Shown here: positions 53,492-61,911 of the stretch, in pieces
How positions within the stretch are numbered: the first letter of the stretch is position 1
How the letters are laid out: each line of letters starts with the position of its first letter
Origin: Segatella copri
Lineage (GTDB): Bacteria; Bacteroidota; Bacteroidia; Bacteroidales; Bacteroidaceae
NCBI RefSeq assembly: GCF_002224675.1
Contig: NZ_NMPZ01000018.1
Location: 1 to 64,000 of the forward strand
DNA length: 64,000 bases
Reading direction: 5' to 3'
Notes under the pieces: generated by a model
The model's input: only the letters and a program-made list of their open reading frames with translations
Told to the model about the DNA's origin: nothing
The model's database searches: none
Translations under genes and position numbers: made by a program

Positions 53492-55795
53492 ATGAGGAGA
53501 TTTTTATTCGTTATAATCAGCTTGCTATCATTAGTCATAGTAAAAGCGCAGGAGCCCAATTCTGGAGTTTCACAGCAGAATGTTTTTCATGGAGAAATTG
53601 TGTCGAAGGAAGGAAATGGCGGAATTGCAGATGGCTATGTCCTGCTTATACTAGATGGAAAGATATTTAAAACCACCGCTTCTGATAAAAAAGGGCATTT
53701 TTCAATGAAGAATGTTCCTGACGGTAATTATATTGTAGAGGTGACGTGCTTGGGTTATCAGTCGGTAAGTGATTCTCTTAAAATAAAAGGTTCAACCCGT
53801 CGTAATTTTCAGTTAATAGAAGAGGCAAAGGAATTGGGAGAAGTGACAGTTGTTGCAGACCGTAGCCAAATAGTAAAAAGGACAGCTAATGGTGAAGTGT
53901 TCTATCTGTCGTCTGCAGCCAAGAAAATGAGCAATCCTTTCAGGGCTTTGCAGGAGATTCCTGCCATCATATCAGATGCTAACACTTCGTCTGTAAAGAC
54001 ACTTGACGGTAAAGCTCCTTTGATTCTCATCAATGGCAATATGGTCAATTCGGGTATCGGACCGATTTCTCCAGCAGACATTGAGTCTGTTGAGGTTGTA
54101 AACTCAGTATCTGCCCGCTATTTGCAAGAAGGTGTTACGAGTATTTTGAACATAAAGCTAAAAAGACATACCAAACCATATTTATGGCTTGAAGGGGCAA
54201 CACGTCATGAAATTCCTGTTGGCAATGGTTTTGGTGTGGGGTATTTTGAAGTGGGAAACCATAAGATAAGTCTTTATGGTAGAGCTGCCTATCACTATAA
54301 ATATCATGAAGATGTGGAATCTTCTGTTAATCGCACGAACACAGGTTATAAACAGACTTATGACCAGTCAACTCGTAATGACACTCACAAATGGATAGGG
54401 GAATTGTTACTAAAGTATCTGATTACGTCTAATGATTACTTTGCGGCTCAGTTCTACGACTCATATAATTCTACGGAAGGAAAAAGCTTGGCACATGGAA
54501 ATTATCTTACGGATATTTCGCAGTTGTATGGCTTTCAATTCTTTGATAAGAATAAGAGTAATATTCTCACCACGAGTCTGTATTACAAACATTCATTTTC
54601 AAAAAGTAGTGATTTGGAGTTGCGCTTAGCATACAATTTCAATAAAAACGATTATTGTGCCAATCGTGTAGATTATTACGACGAGCAGCAGGTTGATGCT
54701 AATACTCTATATAACAACAAGCGTCATTCTGGAAGTTTTAATATAGACTATTCCAAAGAATATGCCAACAATAGCTCTCTTATAGCGGGAAGTCATAGTA
54801 CGCTTATTATGGATGACATCGATAATGCCATTGGTGAAAATCCTCTTTTCAAACATCATAGCTATAATCAATATGTGTATGTAGGTTATGGTGGTTCTTT
54901 CAAGCAATTACGCTATAATGCATCAATAGGAATGGAGGGTATATGGGCAAAGGCAGGCGAAGCCAGCTACAGTTATTTCCGTCCAAGGGGCAATGTTAGT
55001 ATGACATGGATAGCCAACAAACACAACTCTGTTCGCTTAAGTTACCAACTTACAAATATGGCTCCGAATGTCGCCTATCTGAATCCTTACAATACATCAA
55101 CAGATTCATTGTTTGTAAGTTTAGGTAACCCGAATCTGAGACCTCAGATGACACATTACGCCTCTATGTCATATACTTTGAATGTTGGAAAACTCTACTT
55201 TATCCCTACTGTTGGGTATAAATACGTAAGTGATGTGATAGAAAACTACGGTTATTCCGATGGGGGCATTTATTATAGCACTTATGCCAACACTGGGCAT
55301 TTCTCCCGAGTATCAGCAGGCGCAGATTTGAGTTATCGTTTTAAGTGGGGACGGGTCTATGCCGGTGGGGGCTGGAAAGCCGATCATTATATGGGGCAAG
55401 ATGCCAAAAACTCTGCTTATGCTTCATTTGGCTTTAACGCACAAGTGAAAAACTTTTCATTCTATGGTGATGTAGATTATAATTCAAGAGATTACACGGC
55501 ATTGGCTTGTACCAGATATAAGCATCCGTCAGTTGCCAATCTTCAGGTAAATTTCAATTTTACGCCAGATTTTTATATGGGTGTCTGCTTACAGCATCTT
55601 ACGGGTGAATATCAAAGCAAGGTGACGACGGTTGACGGATCTTTCCATTCTGTAATAGAGAATCATTACAAGGACCAGAAATTCCGTCCATGGGTAATTC
55701 TAAGATATACTTTCCGCAAGAATGCTGAGAAGAAACATAAACTCGGCAAAGTCTTGAATAGCACAGAAGAGGGTATCTCTATTTTGAAAAAGTAG
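53492..55795 (+). CDS. Outer-membrane beta-barrel 8, no STN domain
   Basis: 767 aa. Signal peptide ends VKAQ (about residue 19). Regulatory-like domain about 33-110 (FHGEIVSKEGNGGIADGYVL), LGEVTVVADR as TonB-box-like strand, plug (INGNMVNSGIGPISPADIES, VSARYLQEG) and barrel, ending GISILKK. Related in plug and barrel style to barrel 7 (both have AR/EY...QEG/QG in place of NPGAEYDA). It has a normal promoter and no STN, so should not signal to the anti-sigma factors. It lies between two repeated terminator hairpins. Ligand unknown. Confidence 0.85.
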   Translation: MRRFLFVIISLLSLVIVKAQEPNSGVSQQNVFHGEIVSKEGNGGIADGYVLLILDGKIFKTTASDKKGHFSMKNVPDGNYIVEVTCLGYQSVSDSLKIKGSTRRNFQLIEEAKELGEVTVVADRSQIVKRTANGEVFYLSSAAKKMSNPFRALQEIPAIISDANTSSVKTLDGKAPLILINGNMVNSGIGPISPADIESVEVVNSVSARYLQEGVTSILNIKLKRHTKPYLWLEGATRHEIPVGNGFGVGYFEVGNHKISLYGRAAYHYKYHEDVESSVNRTNTGYKQTYDQSTRNDTHKWIGELLLKYLITSNDYFAAQFYDSYNSTEGKSLAHGNYLTDISQLYGFQFFDKNKSNILTTSLYYKHSFSKSSDLELRLAYNFNKNDYCANRVDYYDEQQVDANTLYNNKRHSGSFNIDYSKEYANNSSLIAGSHSTLIMDDIDNAIGENPLFKHHSYNQYVYVGYGGSFKQLRYNASIGMEGIWAKAGEASYSYFRPRGNVSMTWIANKHNSVRLSYQLTNMAPNVAYLNPYNTSTDSLFVSLGNPNLRPQMTHYASMSYTLNVGKLYFIPTVGYKYVSDVIENYGYSDGGIYYSTYANTGHFSRVSAGADLSYRFKWGRVYAGGGWKADHYMGQDAKNSAYASFGFNAQVKNFSFYGDVDYNSRDYTALACTRYKHPSVANLQVNFNFTPDFYMGVCLQHLTGEYQSKVTTVDGSFHSVIENHYKDQKFRPWVILRYTFRKNAEKKHKLGKVLNSTEEGISILKK

Positions 55796-55810
55796 AGTTC
55801 TTAGGTTTGA

Positions 55811-55868
55811 AATCGGTCAAGCGAAGGCAAAACCATATTGGCTTGCTCTTTGCTTGACCGATGTTTTT
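55811..55868 (+). terminator. Repeated terminator hairpin, copy 3
   Basis: AATCGGTCAAGCGAAGGCAA ... TTTGCTTGACCGAT followed by GTTTTTT; 15 bases after barrel 8. The base change GGCTTGC instead of GGTTTGC is the only difference in the loop from copy 2. Confidence 0.78.
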
Positions 55869-55981
55869 TATAATTCTTCTATCATCTTATTGATTGTTTC
55901 TAACATTCCAGGGAGTTTGTTCTTGACTACATCAAAGACAATAGATTCATCTATGTCAAAATAGTGATGATTAGTTCTTCG
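55868..55981 (-). pseudogene. C-terminal remnant of a HEPN-domain (DUF86-like) gene
   Basis: Reading on from the MNT stop in the same frame gives 37 residues, RRTNHHYFDIDESIVFDVV, then KNKLPGMLETINKMIEEL and a stop. This matches the end of HEPN/DUF86 toxins, including the R-x-x-x-HxYF-like catalytic tail, but the N-terminal two thirds is absent and there is no start. The toxin has been lost by deletion. Confidence 0.7.
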
Positions 55982-56275
55982 TCATGCATAGATTCCATCT
56001 CTTTTAATTTGCTTCAAAAGCATCGGATTCATGTTATTGCGAAGTCGGACAATATCTACAGGCTTACCAAAGAGCTCTTGCAGTTCTTCCTTAATGTGAA
56101 CCATTGTAAATAAGTCTGGCTTTTTCATTTCTACACAAACATCAACATCGCTGTCTTCGGTCTGTTCGTTTCTCGCCACAGATCCAAAGATTCCAATCTT
56201 TGTAATACCATAAGCATCAGCTTTGGTGCTTAGGTATTTGCGAAGTATGGTAATATAATCGTTTGTCGTTTTCAT
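55982..56275 (-). CDS. MNT-type nucleotidyltransferase, antitoxin-like
   Basis: 97 aa. Minimal nucleotidyltransferase fold: GIFGSVARNEQTEDSDVDVC (about residues 27-46) holds the GS motif and the D-x-D metal ligands, followed by VEMKKPDLF and VDIVRLR. It is of the MNT antitoxin group that pairs with HEPN RNases. The downstream HEPN gene is only a fragment, so this is an orphan antitoxin like the one at 16,258, although the two are not close in sequence. Confidence 0.82.
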   Translation of the reverse strand: MKTTNDYITILRKYLSTKADAYGITKIGIFGSVARNEQTEDSDVDVCVEMKKPDLFTMVHIKEELQELFGKPVDIVRLRNNMNPMLLKQIKRDGIYA

Positions 56276-56386
56276 TATCTTTCCATTTTTGCCACAAATA
56301 TACGATTTTATTTTTTATGTTCCAAGTTTTTGCAGGGGTTTCTTGCAATAATAGTTCAAATTACTTGGTTTTAGGGTGTTTTTTAT

Positions 56387-56394
56387 TACCTTTG
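56387..56394 (+). promoter_or_regulatory. -7 box for barrel 9
   Basis: TACCTTTG matches TAnnTTTG, with CTTG 19 bases upstream (56,364-56,367). It precedes the shared leader element by 24 bases, so that element would be in the 5' untranslated region. Confidence 0.65.
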
Positions 56395-56418
56395 CATAGG
56401 TTTTTCGAAAATAATCTA

Positions 56419-56457
56419 TGTTTTGCTTAGTTTTTTGCTTGGCTCAACTGTATAGAT
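56419..56457 (+). promoter_or_regulatory. Shared leader element, copy 5
   Basis: Identical to copy 4, with the same 20 bases upstream. A two-base insertion after it (TATAATAAG for TAATAAG) lengthens the short frame to MFCLVFCLAQLYRYNK. It ends 29 bases before barrel 9. Confidence 0.7.
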
Positions 56458-56486
56458 ATAATAAGTAACAGAAAAAAGAAAGACTG

Positions 56487-59069
56487 ATGTATATGAAAAA
56501 ATGGATTATGATTTGTGCTTGTGTGGCTGTTTTTCAAACCGCATTAGCCCAGCGCATCACCCGACAATATAATAATGTGTCGTTCTCTGCAGCGTTGAAG
56601 GATTTGAATGCCCGCCAGCATAAGTACACCATCAACTTCGTGTATGATGAACTGGAGGATTTCAGGGTGACCAAAAGCATCAGAAACCAGAGTGTTCCCG
56701 ATGCCATCATGCAGCTGATTGGATTCTATCCCATCAGGATGACGCAGGTGGAGGATAATATCATGGTGGAGTGTACGCAGAAGACTCCCACCAAGATGAT
56801 AGGCCGCATCATAGACAATAAGAATCGCCCTATAGATTTCGCCAATGTAGCCTTGCTGAATGTTAGGGACTCTTCATTGATAAATGGCGGCGTGACGAAT
56901 GAGAACGGCCAGTTCGTGATTCCCTGTGGAGCCACAAAGGCGATAGTAAGAGTAAGTTGCGTGGGCTATATTACGACAAGCAATACATATAATATAGGTA
57001 AGATAGGGACGATAACTCTGAAGGAGGCAACGATGAATCTGCAGAAAATAGTAGTGAAAGGACATCGACAGCCTTTCAGAATGACTTCTGAAGGATTGGT
57101 GGCTCAGGTAGAAGGTACATCCTTGGAGAAAATGGGCTCGGCAGAAGATGTTTTGAAACATCTTCCGAGAGTGATGCAGAAGAATGAAGAAATAGAAGTC
57201 TTGGGCAAAGGTAAACCTTTGATTTATATCGATAACAAGAAAATCAAGGGAACCATTGATCTCGACAGATTGAGTTCTTCTGACATCAAACATGTAGAGG
57301 TGATAACCGAGCCGGGTGCAGAATACGATGCAACCTATCAGGCTGTCATCAGAATCAAGACGACAAGAAAGAAGGGAGAAGGACTGGGATTGACTTATCG
57401 GCAGGTCTATCAGCGCAATCATCAGGACAATCATCGTGAAGTACTCGATTTGAATTATCGTTATCGGGGATTGGATATCTTCTCCAATTTGTATGGCGGT
57501 TTGTCTCAGGGCTATCAGAATCAGCATAATGATAACAGACTCTACGGCAAGACGCTCATGAGTATCAACGAAGACTTGATTATCAAAAACAAGAGTTACT
57601 ATACCAGTGGAAGTCTTGGTTTTAATTATGTTTTCAATGATAAGCATTCCGTGGGTGCCACTTACGAGGTGAACATCAATCCTTATAGTCGGGGTGGATG
57701 GAATTCGCTGATGGATGTCTGGAAGAATGGCTCCAAGACAGAAAGCTATACAAATGATATGTATTGTCGTTTCAAAAGCCGACCTACGCAGGATATTACG
57801 GCTTATTATGCCGGACAGATAGGAAAGGTGAGCATAGAATGGAATGGGGAAATATATCTTCGTAAAACAGGACAGACTCAATATTCTGAAGAAACAGGAA
57901 TGGAGGGTGGAGATTCTCGTACGATAGAATCTGATTTCACGGCTGATAGTTGGATGCATGCATCTAAGCTGGTACTGAGCTTTCCGGTATGGAAAGGTAC
58001 TCTGAAGGTTGGTAATGAGTTTACCGAAAGTTGCCGTGCCAATCTTTATACTATAGATGAACAGGGAACTGACTTGCCAGGCAAGACGGACGATCAGGTG
58101 AAGGAAAGTAATCTTGCAGCCTTTGTTTCTTATGGATTGAGACTGAACAAGGTAGAACTGAATGCTGGCCTCAGATACGAACATGTTTCTTCCAATTACT
58201 ATAATACAGGTGGTGATTATTGGAGCGAGGAGAATAAGGATTATTTCGTACCCGACCAGAGTCGTAAGTACGACCATTTCTTTCCGAATGTGTCCTTAAC
58301 CTTTCCTATCGGGAATGTGAAAATGAATATGGTCTATAAGGTGACGGTAAGTCGTCCTTCCTATAGTCAGTTAAGTAGTAACGTGCAATATAATAGTCGC
58401 TATTATTATCAGGGTGGAAATCCATTGCTCACGTCAACCTTCGAACATGGCATAGGGATTAATCTGGGATATAAATGGTTCCAGTTTTTTGCCAACTGGC
58501 GTTATCTTGTAGATCCTTGCTATCAGGTGATAGAACCGTATCATGACAATGAGTTAATCAGTATGTACACCTTTCGTAATTTGAATCATACTCAGGTTTG
58601 TTACGTGGGACTGACGGCATCGCCGACGATAGGATGGTGGCATCCTACGTTGGACGCTGGTATGAGAAAGCAGTTCCTGACCATTGGTGGTAAGGCATAC
58701 AGCAAACCGATATTCATCGGCTCTTTCAATAATGCGTTTTCACTACCATACGGTTGGACGCTTAATCTTGATATGAGTTGGAACACGCAGGGCCATTCTG
58801 CGCTTCTGCTTTATATGGCACAAGGAGGAGTGGACGTCTCTTTGCGTAGAAGTTTTCTTCACGATCGCCTGAATGTCATTTTGGCGGGCAATGACCTCTT
58901 TGCGACGATGCGCAATTCCACAAGATTGGTATATGGTACCAGCGATATCTATACCAGAAAATATACGGATACCCGAATGTTCATGTGCTCATTCAGCTAT
59001 AAGTTTAATGTTAGTAGAAGCAAGTATAAGGGTACGGGTGCCGGTAATACAGAAAAGAACAGATTGTAA
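56487..59069 (+). CDS. STN-domain outer-membrane beta-barrel 9
   Basis: 860 aa; the first about 170 residues (signal peptide, STN, most of the regulatory-like domain) are nearly the same as barrel 7, including at DNA level (56,487-56,960 with 50,763-51,236). From the VGYITTSNTYNIGKIGT segment on it instead matches the gene at 62,678. Plug: VLGKGKPLIYIDNKKI, VITEPGAEYDAT; barrel; tail SKYKGTGAG...KNRL. A surface lipoprotein gene follows 20 bases downstream, the only barrel here with such a partner, so they may form a surface complex. Ligand unknown. Confidence 0.87.
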   Translation: MYMKKWIMICACVAVFQTALAQRITRQYNNVSFSAALKDLNARQHKYTINFVYDELEDFRVTKSIRNQSVPDAIMQLIGFYPIRMTQVEDNIMVECTQKTPTKMIGRIIDNKNRPIDFANVALLNVRDSSLINGGVTNENGQFVIPCGATKAIVRVSCVGYITTSNTYNIGKIGTITLKEATMNLQKIVVKGHRQPFRMTSEGLVAQVEGTSLEKMGSAEDVLKHLPRVMQKNEEIEVLGKGKPLIYIDNKKIKGTIDLDRLSSSDIKHVEVITEPGAEYDATYQAVIRIKTTRKKGEGLGLTYRQVYQRNHQDNHREVLDLNYRYRGLDIFSNLYGGLSQGYQNQHNDNRLYGKTLMSINEDLIIKNKSYYTSGSLGFNYVFNDKHSVGATYEVNINPYSRGGWNSLMDVWKNGSKTESYTNDMYCRFKSRPTQDITAYYAGQIGKVSIEWNGEIYLRKTGQTQYSEETGMEGGDSRTIESDFTADSWMHASKLVLSFPVWKGTLKVGNEFTESCRANLYTIDEQGTDLPGKTDDQVKESNLAAFVSYGLRLNKVELNAGLRYEHVSSNYYNTGGDYWSEENKDYFVPDQSRKYDHFFPNVSLTFPIGNVKMNMVYKVTVSRPSYSQLSSNVQYNSRYYYQGGNPLLTSTFEHGIGINLGYKWFQFFANWRYLVDPCYQVIEPYHDNELISMYTFRNLNHTQVCYVGLTASPTIGWWHPTLDAGMRKQFLTIGGKAYSKPIFIGSFNNAFSLPYGWTLNLDMSWNTQGHSALLLYMAQGGVDVSLRRSFLHDRLNVILAGNDLFATMRNSTRLVYGTSDIYTRKYTDTRMFMCSFSYKFNVSRSKYKGTGAGNTEKNRL

Positions 59070-59089
59070 AATAAAAAAACAGAAAGTAT

Positions 59090-60652
59090 ATGAAGCGTTG
59101 TTTATGGATGATATTCATGGTGGTTGGCATCTGGATGCTAACTGGCTGTAGTAGTGATGATGATAAGTTGGACAGCCTTCCTTGGAATGACAAGGAACTG
59201 TTCAACCAGTCTTTTGTTTTAAATCAGGATGGGTATTGCATCTTAGATGGAAAGGCTCCTGTCTGTGATATAGATAGGAATGTTCTGAATTCTTGGCTTG
59301 TAAGTTATGGCTGGCAACCTGTCGGCATCTATCAGGTGAAGGAAAACGGTAAACTTGCGAAAACTGATTATCGTGAAGGTATCAAGGATTATAGTCCGAA
59401 GGTCTATGAATTCTTATCTGAGAATCAGTTGATGACTTATTATCGTGATGAAGATACACGTACATTCTGTTTCAAGAAGCAGGATTGGTCGTATGATGAT
59501 GCGACGGGCATTGTCATCAAAACGAATAAGGCAGGTAAGGTTGATGATTATATGCAAATTCTGGATGTGAAGTTTCATGAAGATGAAGCTTACCTGTATG
59601 TGATGGAGAAGATTGGTTCGGTGACAGTAGCTGACAATCAGGAAAAAACTGTTTATGGCTTGGTGGTATATCAGCGTTTATCTTCATTAGAATTGATTGA
59701 TGTGCAGAATACTTATACTATTGATAAGAGTGATGAAGAAGACAAGCCAAATGAAACTGAAAAAGTACCGGATGATTGCCGTTATTATATTCGGTGTGTA
59801 TATGCCAATTCTAAGGATGCCCATGGAATGGGTGATGGACATAGTAAATTTCAGTCATTCAGACTATTGAGTTTTGATTTGACCGATTATCAGAACAATA
59901 ACTCATCAGCTAACCCTTATTATCATTATTATGATTCCATTGTATGGTCTTGTAAGGGAATGCCAGATAGGGAAGTGAGTCTCAGAAATGATTACAATTG
60001 GAGTGTTGTGTCAATTAACCTTACCACTTATCTTTTTCAGATCAACCGTAATACTTCTATGACGGAGGAAGATAGAACATTGATTGTTGCTGATGGCTAT
60101 AAGGGTGGACGTGTGGTTTATTCTTCCGGCATCTATCTCAATATCTATAATACTGGTTTCATGGGTTACGATTTCGGCTCTTCTGATTTGCTGAATCCAT
60201 CTAATGAAGACTATGATTTGTATTGCATCTTCGACCGGAGCAAGCGGTTCCGGATAGTCTCTCCTCGTTATTCTCCTGATTTTCCGGAAAAGCCATATTC
60301 TGAGTTGAAATACATTGTATCAGGGGTGCTGTTGGATTCTGAGGATCCGGAAAGCATGAAGAAGCATGAGGCTGTGCTGTCTGAGCAAAAGAGGATGTTG
60401 GTTGAGCTGATGGATATGTATTATGGTCAGTATGGCAAGGGTGTTGTGGTAGATGATTCGAACAGAGAGAAGTACCGCAATCGTTTCAAGGCTTTGCCAT
60501 CCGATGCAGACCTTGTGATGTATTGGAAGGGCTATACGCCTGCGCAATGGAACTCTGATTATGAGGGATGTTTAGTTGCTTTAATCTTGAAAAAGAATAA
60601 GGAAAATCCCTTAAAGAATTACTATTGTATCCATGCAGAGCCGATTAAATAA
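59090..60652 (+). CDS. Surface lipoprotein of unknown function, linked to barrel 9
   Basis: 520 aa. Lipobox LTGC gives a lipidated Cys at residue 20, followed by SSDDDK, an acidic surface-export signal. The mature protein of about 500 aa is rich in Tyr and Asp, with no domain I recognise; it is not SusD-like (no TPR-type helices). It follows barrel 9 by 20 bases and ends before a repeated terminator hairpin, so the two are probably one transcript and may act together at the surface. Confidence 0.75.
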   Translation: MKRCLWMIFMVVGIWMLTGCSSDDDKLDSLPWNDKELFNQSFVLNQDGYCILDGKAPVCDIDRNVLNSWLVSYGWQPVGIYQVKENGKLAKTDYREGIKDYSPKVYEFLSENQLMTYYRDEDTRTFCFKKQDWSYDDATGIVIKTNKAGKVDDYMQILDVKFHEDEAYLYVMEKIGSVTVADNQEKTVYGLVVYQRLSSLELIDVQNTYTIDKSDEEDKPNETEKVPDDCRYYIRCVYANSKDAHGMGDGHSKFQSFRLLSFDLTDYQNNNSSANPYYHYYDSIVWSCKGMPDREVSLRNDYNWSVVSINLTTYLFQINRNTSMTEEDRTLIVADGYKGGRVVYSSGIYLNIYNTGFMGYDFGSSDLLNPSNEDYDLYCIFDRSKRFRIVSPRYSPDFPEKPYSELKYIVSGVLLDSEDPESMKKHEAVLSEQKRMLVELMDMYYGQYGKGVVVDDSNREKYRNRFKALPSDADLVMYWKGYTPAQWNSDYEGCLVALILKKNKENPLKNYYCIHAEPIK

Positions 60653-60685
60653 ATTTCTCTCTCAATACAACAATGAATATATGAC

Positions 60686-60745
60686 AATCGGTCAAGCGAA
60701 GGCAAAACTATGTTGGTTTGCTCTTTGCTTGACCGATTAAAATTT
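60686..60745 (+). terminator. Repeated terminator hairpin, copy 4
   Basis: AATCGGTCAAGCGAAGGCAA ... TTTGCTTGACCGATT then AAAATTTT. The 25 bases before it (CAATACAACAATGAATATATG) also match those before copy 1. Confidence 0.75.
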
Positions 60746-61077
60746 TATACACATATTTCTAAATCCTGATGGACGACATTTAATATCGGAGCTTGGAGAG
60801 CATCCTCAATAGATACAAGAGTGTCTATTGTAAAATTATGTGTTCCTCGCATCCATTTGCTTATTTCCGCTTCCCGTTTTCCGAGTAGAAGGGCTAGGTC
60901 TTTCTGCTTCATCCCTTTAGAAACCAGAATGTCATGTATCCTATCTACGATTTGGAAAGACAAATCTACAGACTTGCGAATCTCAGGATCAACATGTTTG
61001 CGGCGTTCTTCTAAAATCTTACTTCTTCTTCTGAGCATGTGCTCTAAGCGGTTTTTATCTCTACTTCGTTCTCTCAT
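60745..61077 (-). CDS. XRE-family helix-turn-helix protein, antitoxin-like
   Basis: 110 aa. HTH_XRE domain at about 45-100: ILVSKGMKQKDLALLLGKRE, then EISKWMRGTHNFTIDTLVSI. A basic N-terminal stretch (RDKNRLEHMLRRRSKIL) precedes it. Such proteins are usually HigA-type antitoxins, but no toxin gene is next to it. A 13-codon frame lies just upstream (61,081-61,122). -7 box TACCTTTG on the minus strand at 61,149-61,156. Confidence 0.78.
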   Translation of the reverse strand: MRERSRDKNRLEHMLRRRSKILEERRKHVDPEIRKSVDLSFQIVDRIHDILVSKGMKQKDLALLLGKREAEISKWMRGTHNFTIDTLVSIEDALQAPILNVVHQDLEICV

Positions 61078-61080
61078 ATA

Positions 61081-61122
61081 CTAAGATTTTATCACGTTCT
61101 CTATAATGGCTCGTTTACCCAT
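61081..61122 (-). CDS. Possible 13-aa leader peptide before the XRE gene
   Basis: MGKRAIIENVIKS, stop TAG 3 bases before the XRE ATG. It is close behind the promoter box. It could be a leader, a toxin remnant or chance. Confidence 0.25.
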   Translation of the reverse strand: MGKRAIIENVIKS

Positions 61123-61198
61123 ATTGTAATGATGTTGTTTCTTAACTGCAAAGGTACACTTTTTATTCGAAAGAGCAAGCTTTTTTCTAGTTTTTTAT

Positions 61199-61206
61199 TA
61201 CCTTTG
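61199..61206 (+). promoter_or_regulatory. -7 box for the sigma-3 operon
   Basis: TACCTTTG followed by GCATCGGTTTTTCGAAAA, close to the sequence around the -7 boxes of barrels 7 and 9 (TACCTTTGCATAGGTTTTTCG). The 39-base leader element itself is not present here. Confidence 0.6.
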
Positions 61207-61306
61207 CATCGGTTTTTCGAAAAAAGTAGAAGATTTCTTCATTTTAGGGGTAATTGATTTCAGGAAAGCTTGTATATAAGAGTAGAAACAAGAAGAAAAT
61301 GACGTG

Positions 61307-61795
61307 ATGACAGAAGAAAATGAACAGCGGATGGAACGGCTGTTCCACGACCATTACGAGCAGATGTATCGCTTCGCCTTTGCCTTGCTCCATGATAATG
61401 AGGAGGCGAGGGATGTGGTGAGCGACGTATTCTCCAGATTGTGGGATAAACAGCTGGTTCCAGACCGGGCTTACCTGATGCGGAGCGTGAAGAATGCCTG
61501 CATCAATCTTATAGCCAGAAAGAAGAGAGATGAAAGACTGAAACGGCTTCTTCCTCTCTCGGAAGAGAAATTGACGGAGGAAGAACCTTCTCGTCTGGAA
61601 GAGCGATGGCAGGCTGCCGTGGATTGCATCGACCATGACCTGACCGACCAGACAGCTTCCGTCATCCGATTGTGCTATCGGGAAGGAATGTCGTATAAGG
61701 ATACGGCGGAGGAACTGGGCATCAGCGTCTCGGCAGTGAACAAGCATATCGTAAAAGGTTTGCGAACGCTCAGAGAAAAATTGAAAGGAAAATAA
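61307..61795 (+). CDS. ECF-type sigma-70 factor (sigma-3)
   Basis: 162 aa from ATG 61,307 (preceded by an in-frame GTG). Region 2: LFHDHYEQMYRFAFALL, EEARDVVSDVFSRLW (about 10-70). Region 4: TASVIRLCYREGMSYKDTA, EELGISVSAVNKHIV (about 105-155). A third specificity class, distinct from sigma-1 and sigma-2. Unlike the other three pairs it does not overlap its anti-sigma gene: 116 bases with two palindromes lie between. Confidence 0.9.
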   Translation: MTEENEQRMERLFHDHYEQMYRFAFALLHDNEEARDVVSDVFSRLWDKQLVPDRAYLMRSVKNACINLIARKKRDERLKRLLPLSEEKLTEEEPSRLEERWQAAVDCIDHDLTDQTASVIRLCYREGMSYKDTAEELGISVSAVNKHIVKGLRTLREKLKGK

Positions 61796-61809
61796 TCCGC
61801 CAGGTGTTC

Positions 61810-61874
61810 CGACGGATTTGCAATCCGTCGTTAAAAAAGGTTCGACCTCTTTATTTTGCGGATTTGCAATCCGC
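61810..61874. repeat. Two REP-like palindromes between sigma-3 and its anti-sigma
   Basis: CGACGGATTTGCAATCCGTCG (21 bases; core GGATTTGCAATCC) at 61,810-61,830 and GCGGATTTGCAATCCGC at 61,858-61,874. The shared core and flanks suggest an interspersed palindromic element that inserted into the operon. Confidence 0.7.
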
Positions 61875-61911
61875 TTATACAATAACCCTAAAATGAAGAA
61901 AGGAAAAGAAA

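Noticed and set aside
56874..58277. A 467-codon minus-strand frame
   Set aside because: Antisense to barrel 9; rich in Ile, Leu, His and Cys in a pattern typical of shadow frames; no promoter or homologous counterpart antisense to other barrels of that length.
60745..61122. Complete HigB-HigA toxin-antitoxin system
   Set aside because: Only the HTH protein is present; the frame upstream has 13 codons, too short for a RelE-type toxin.
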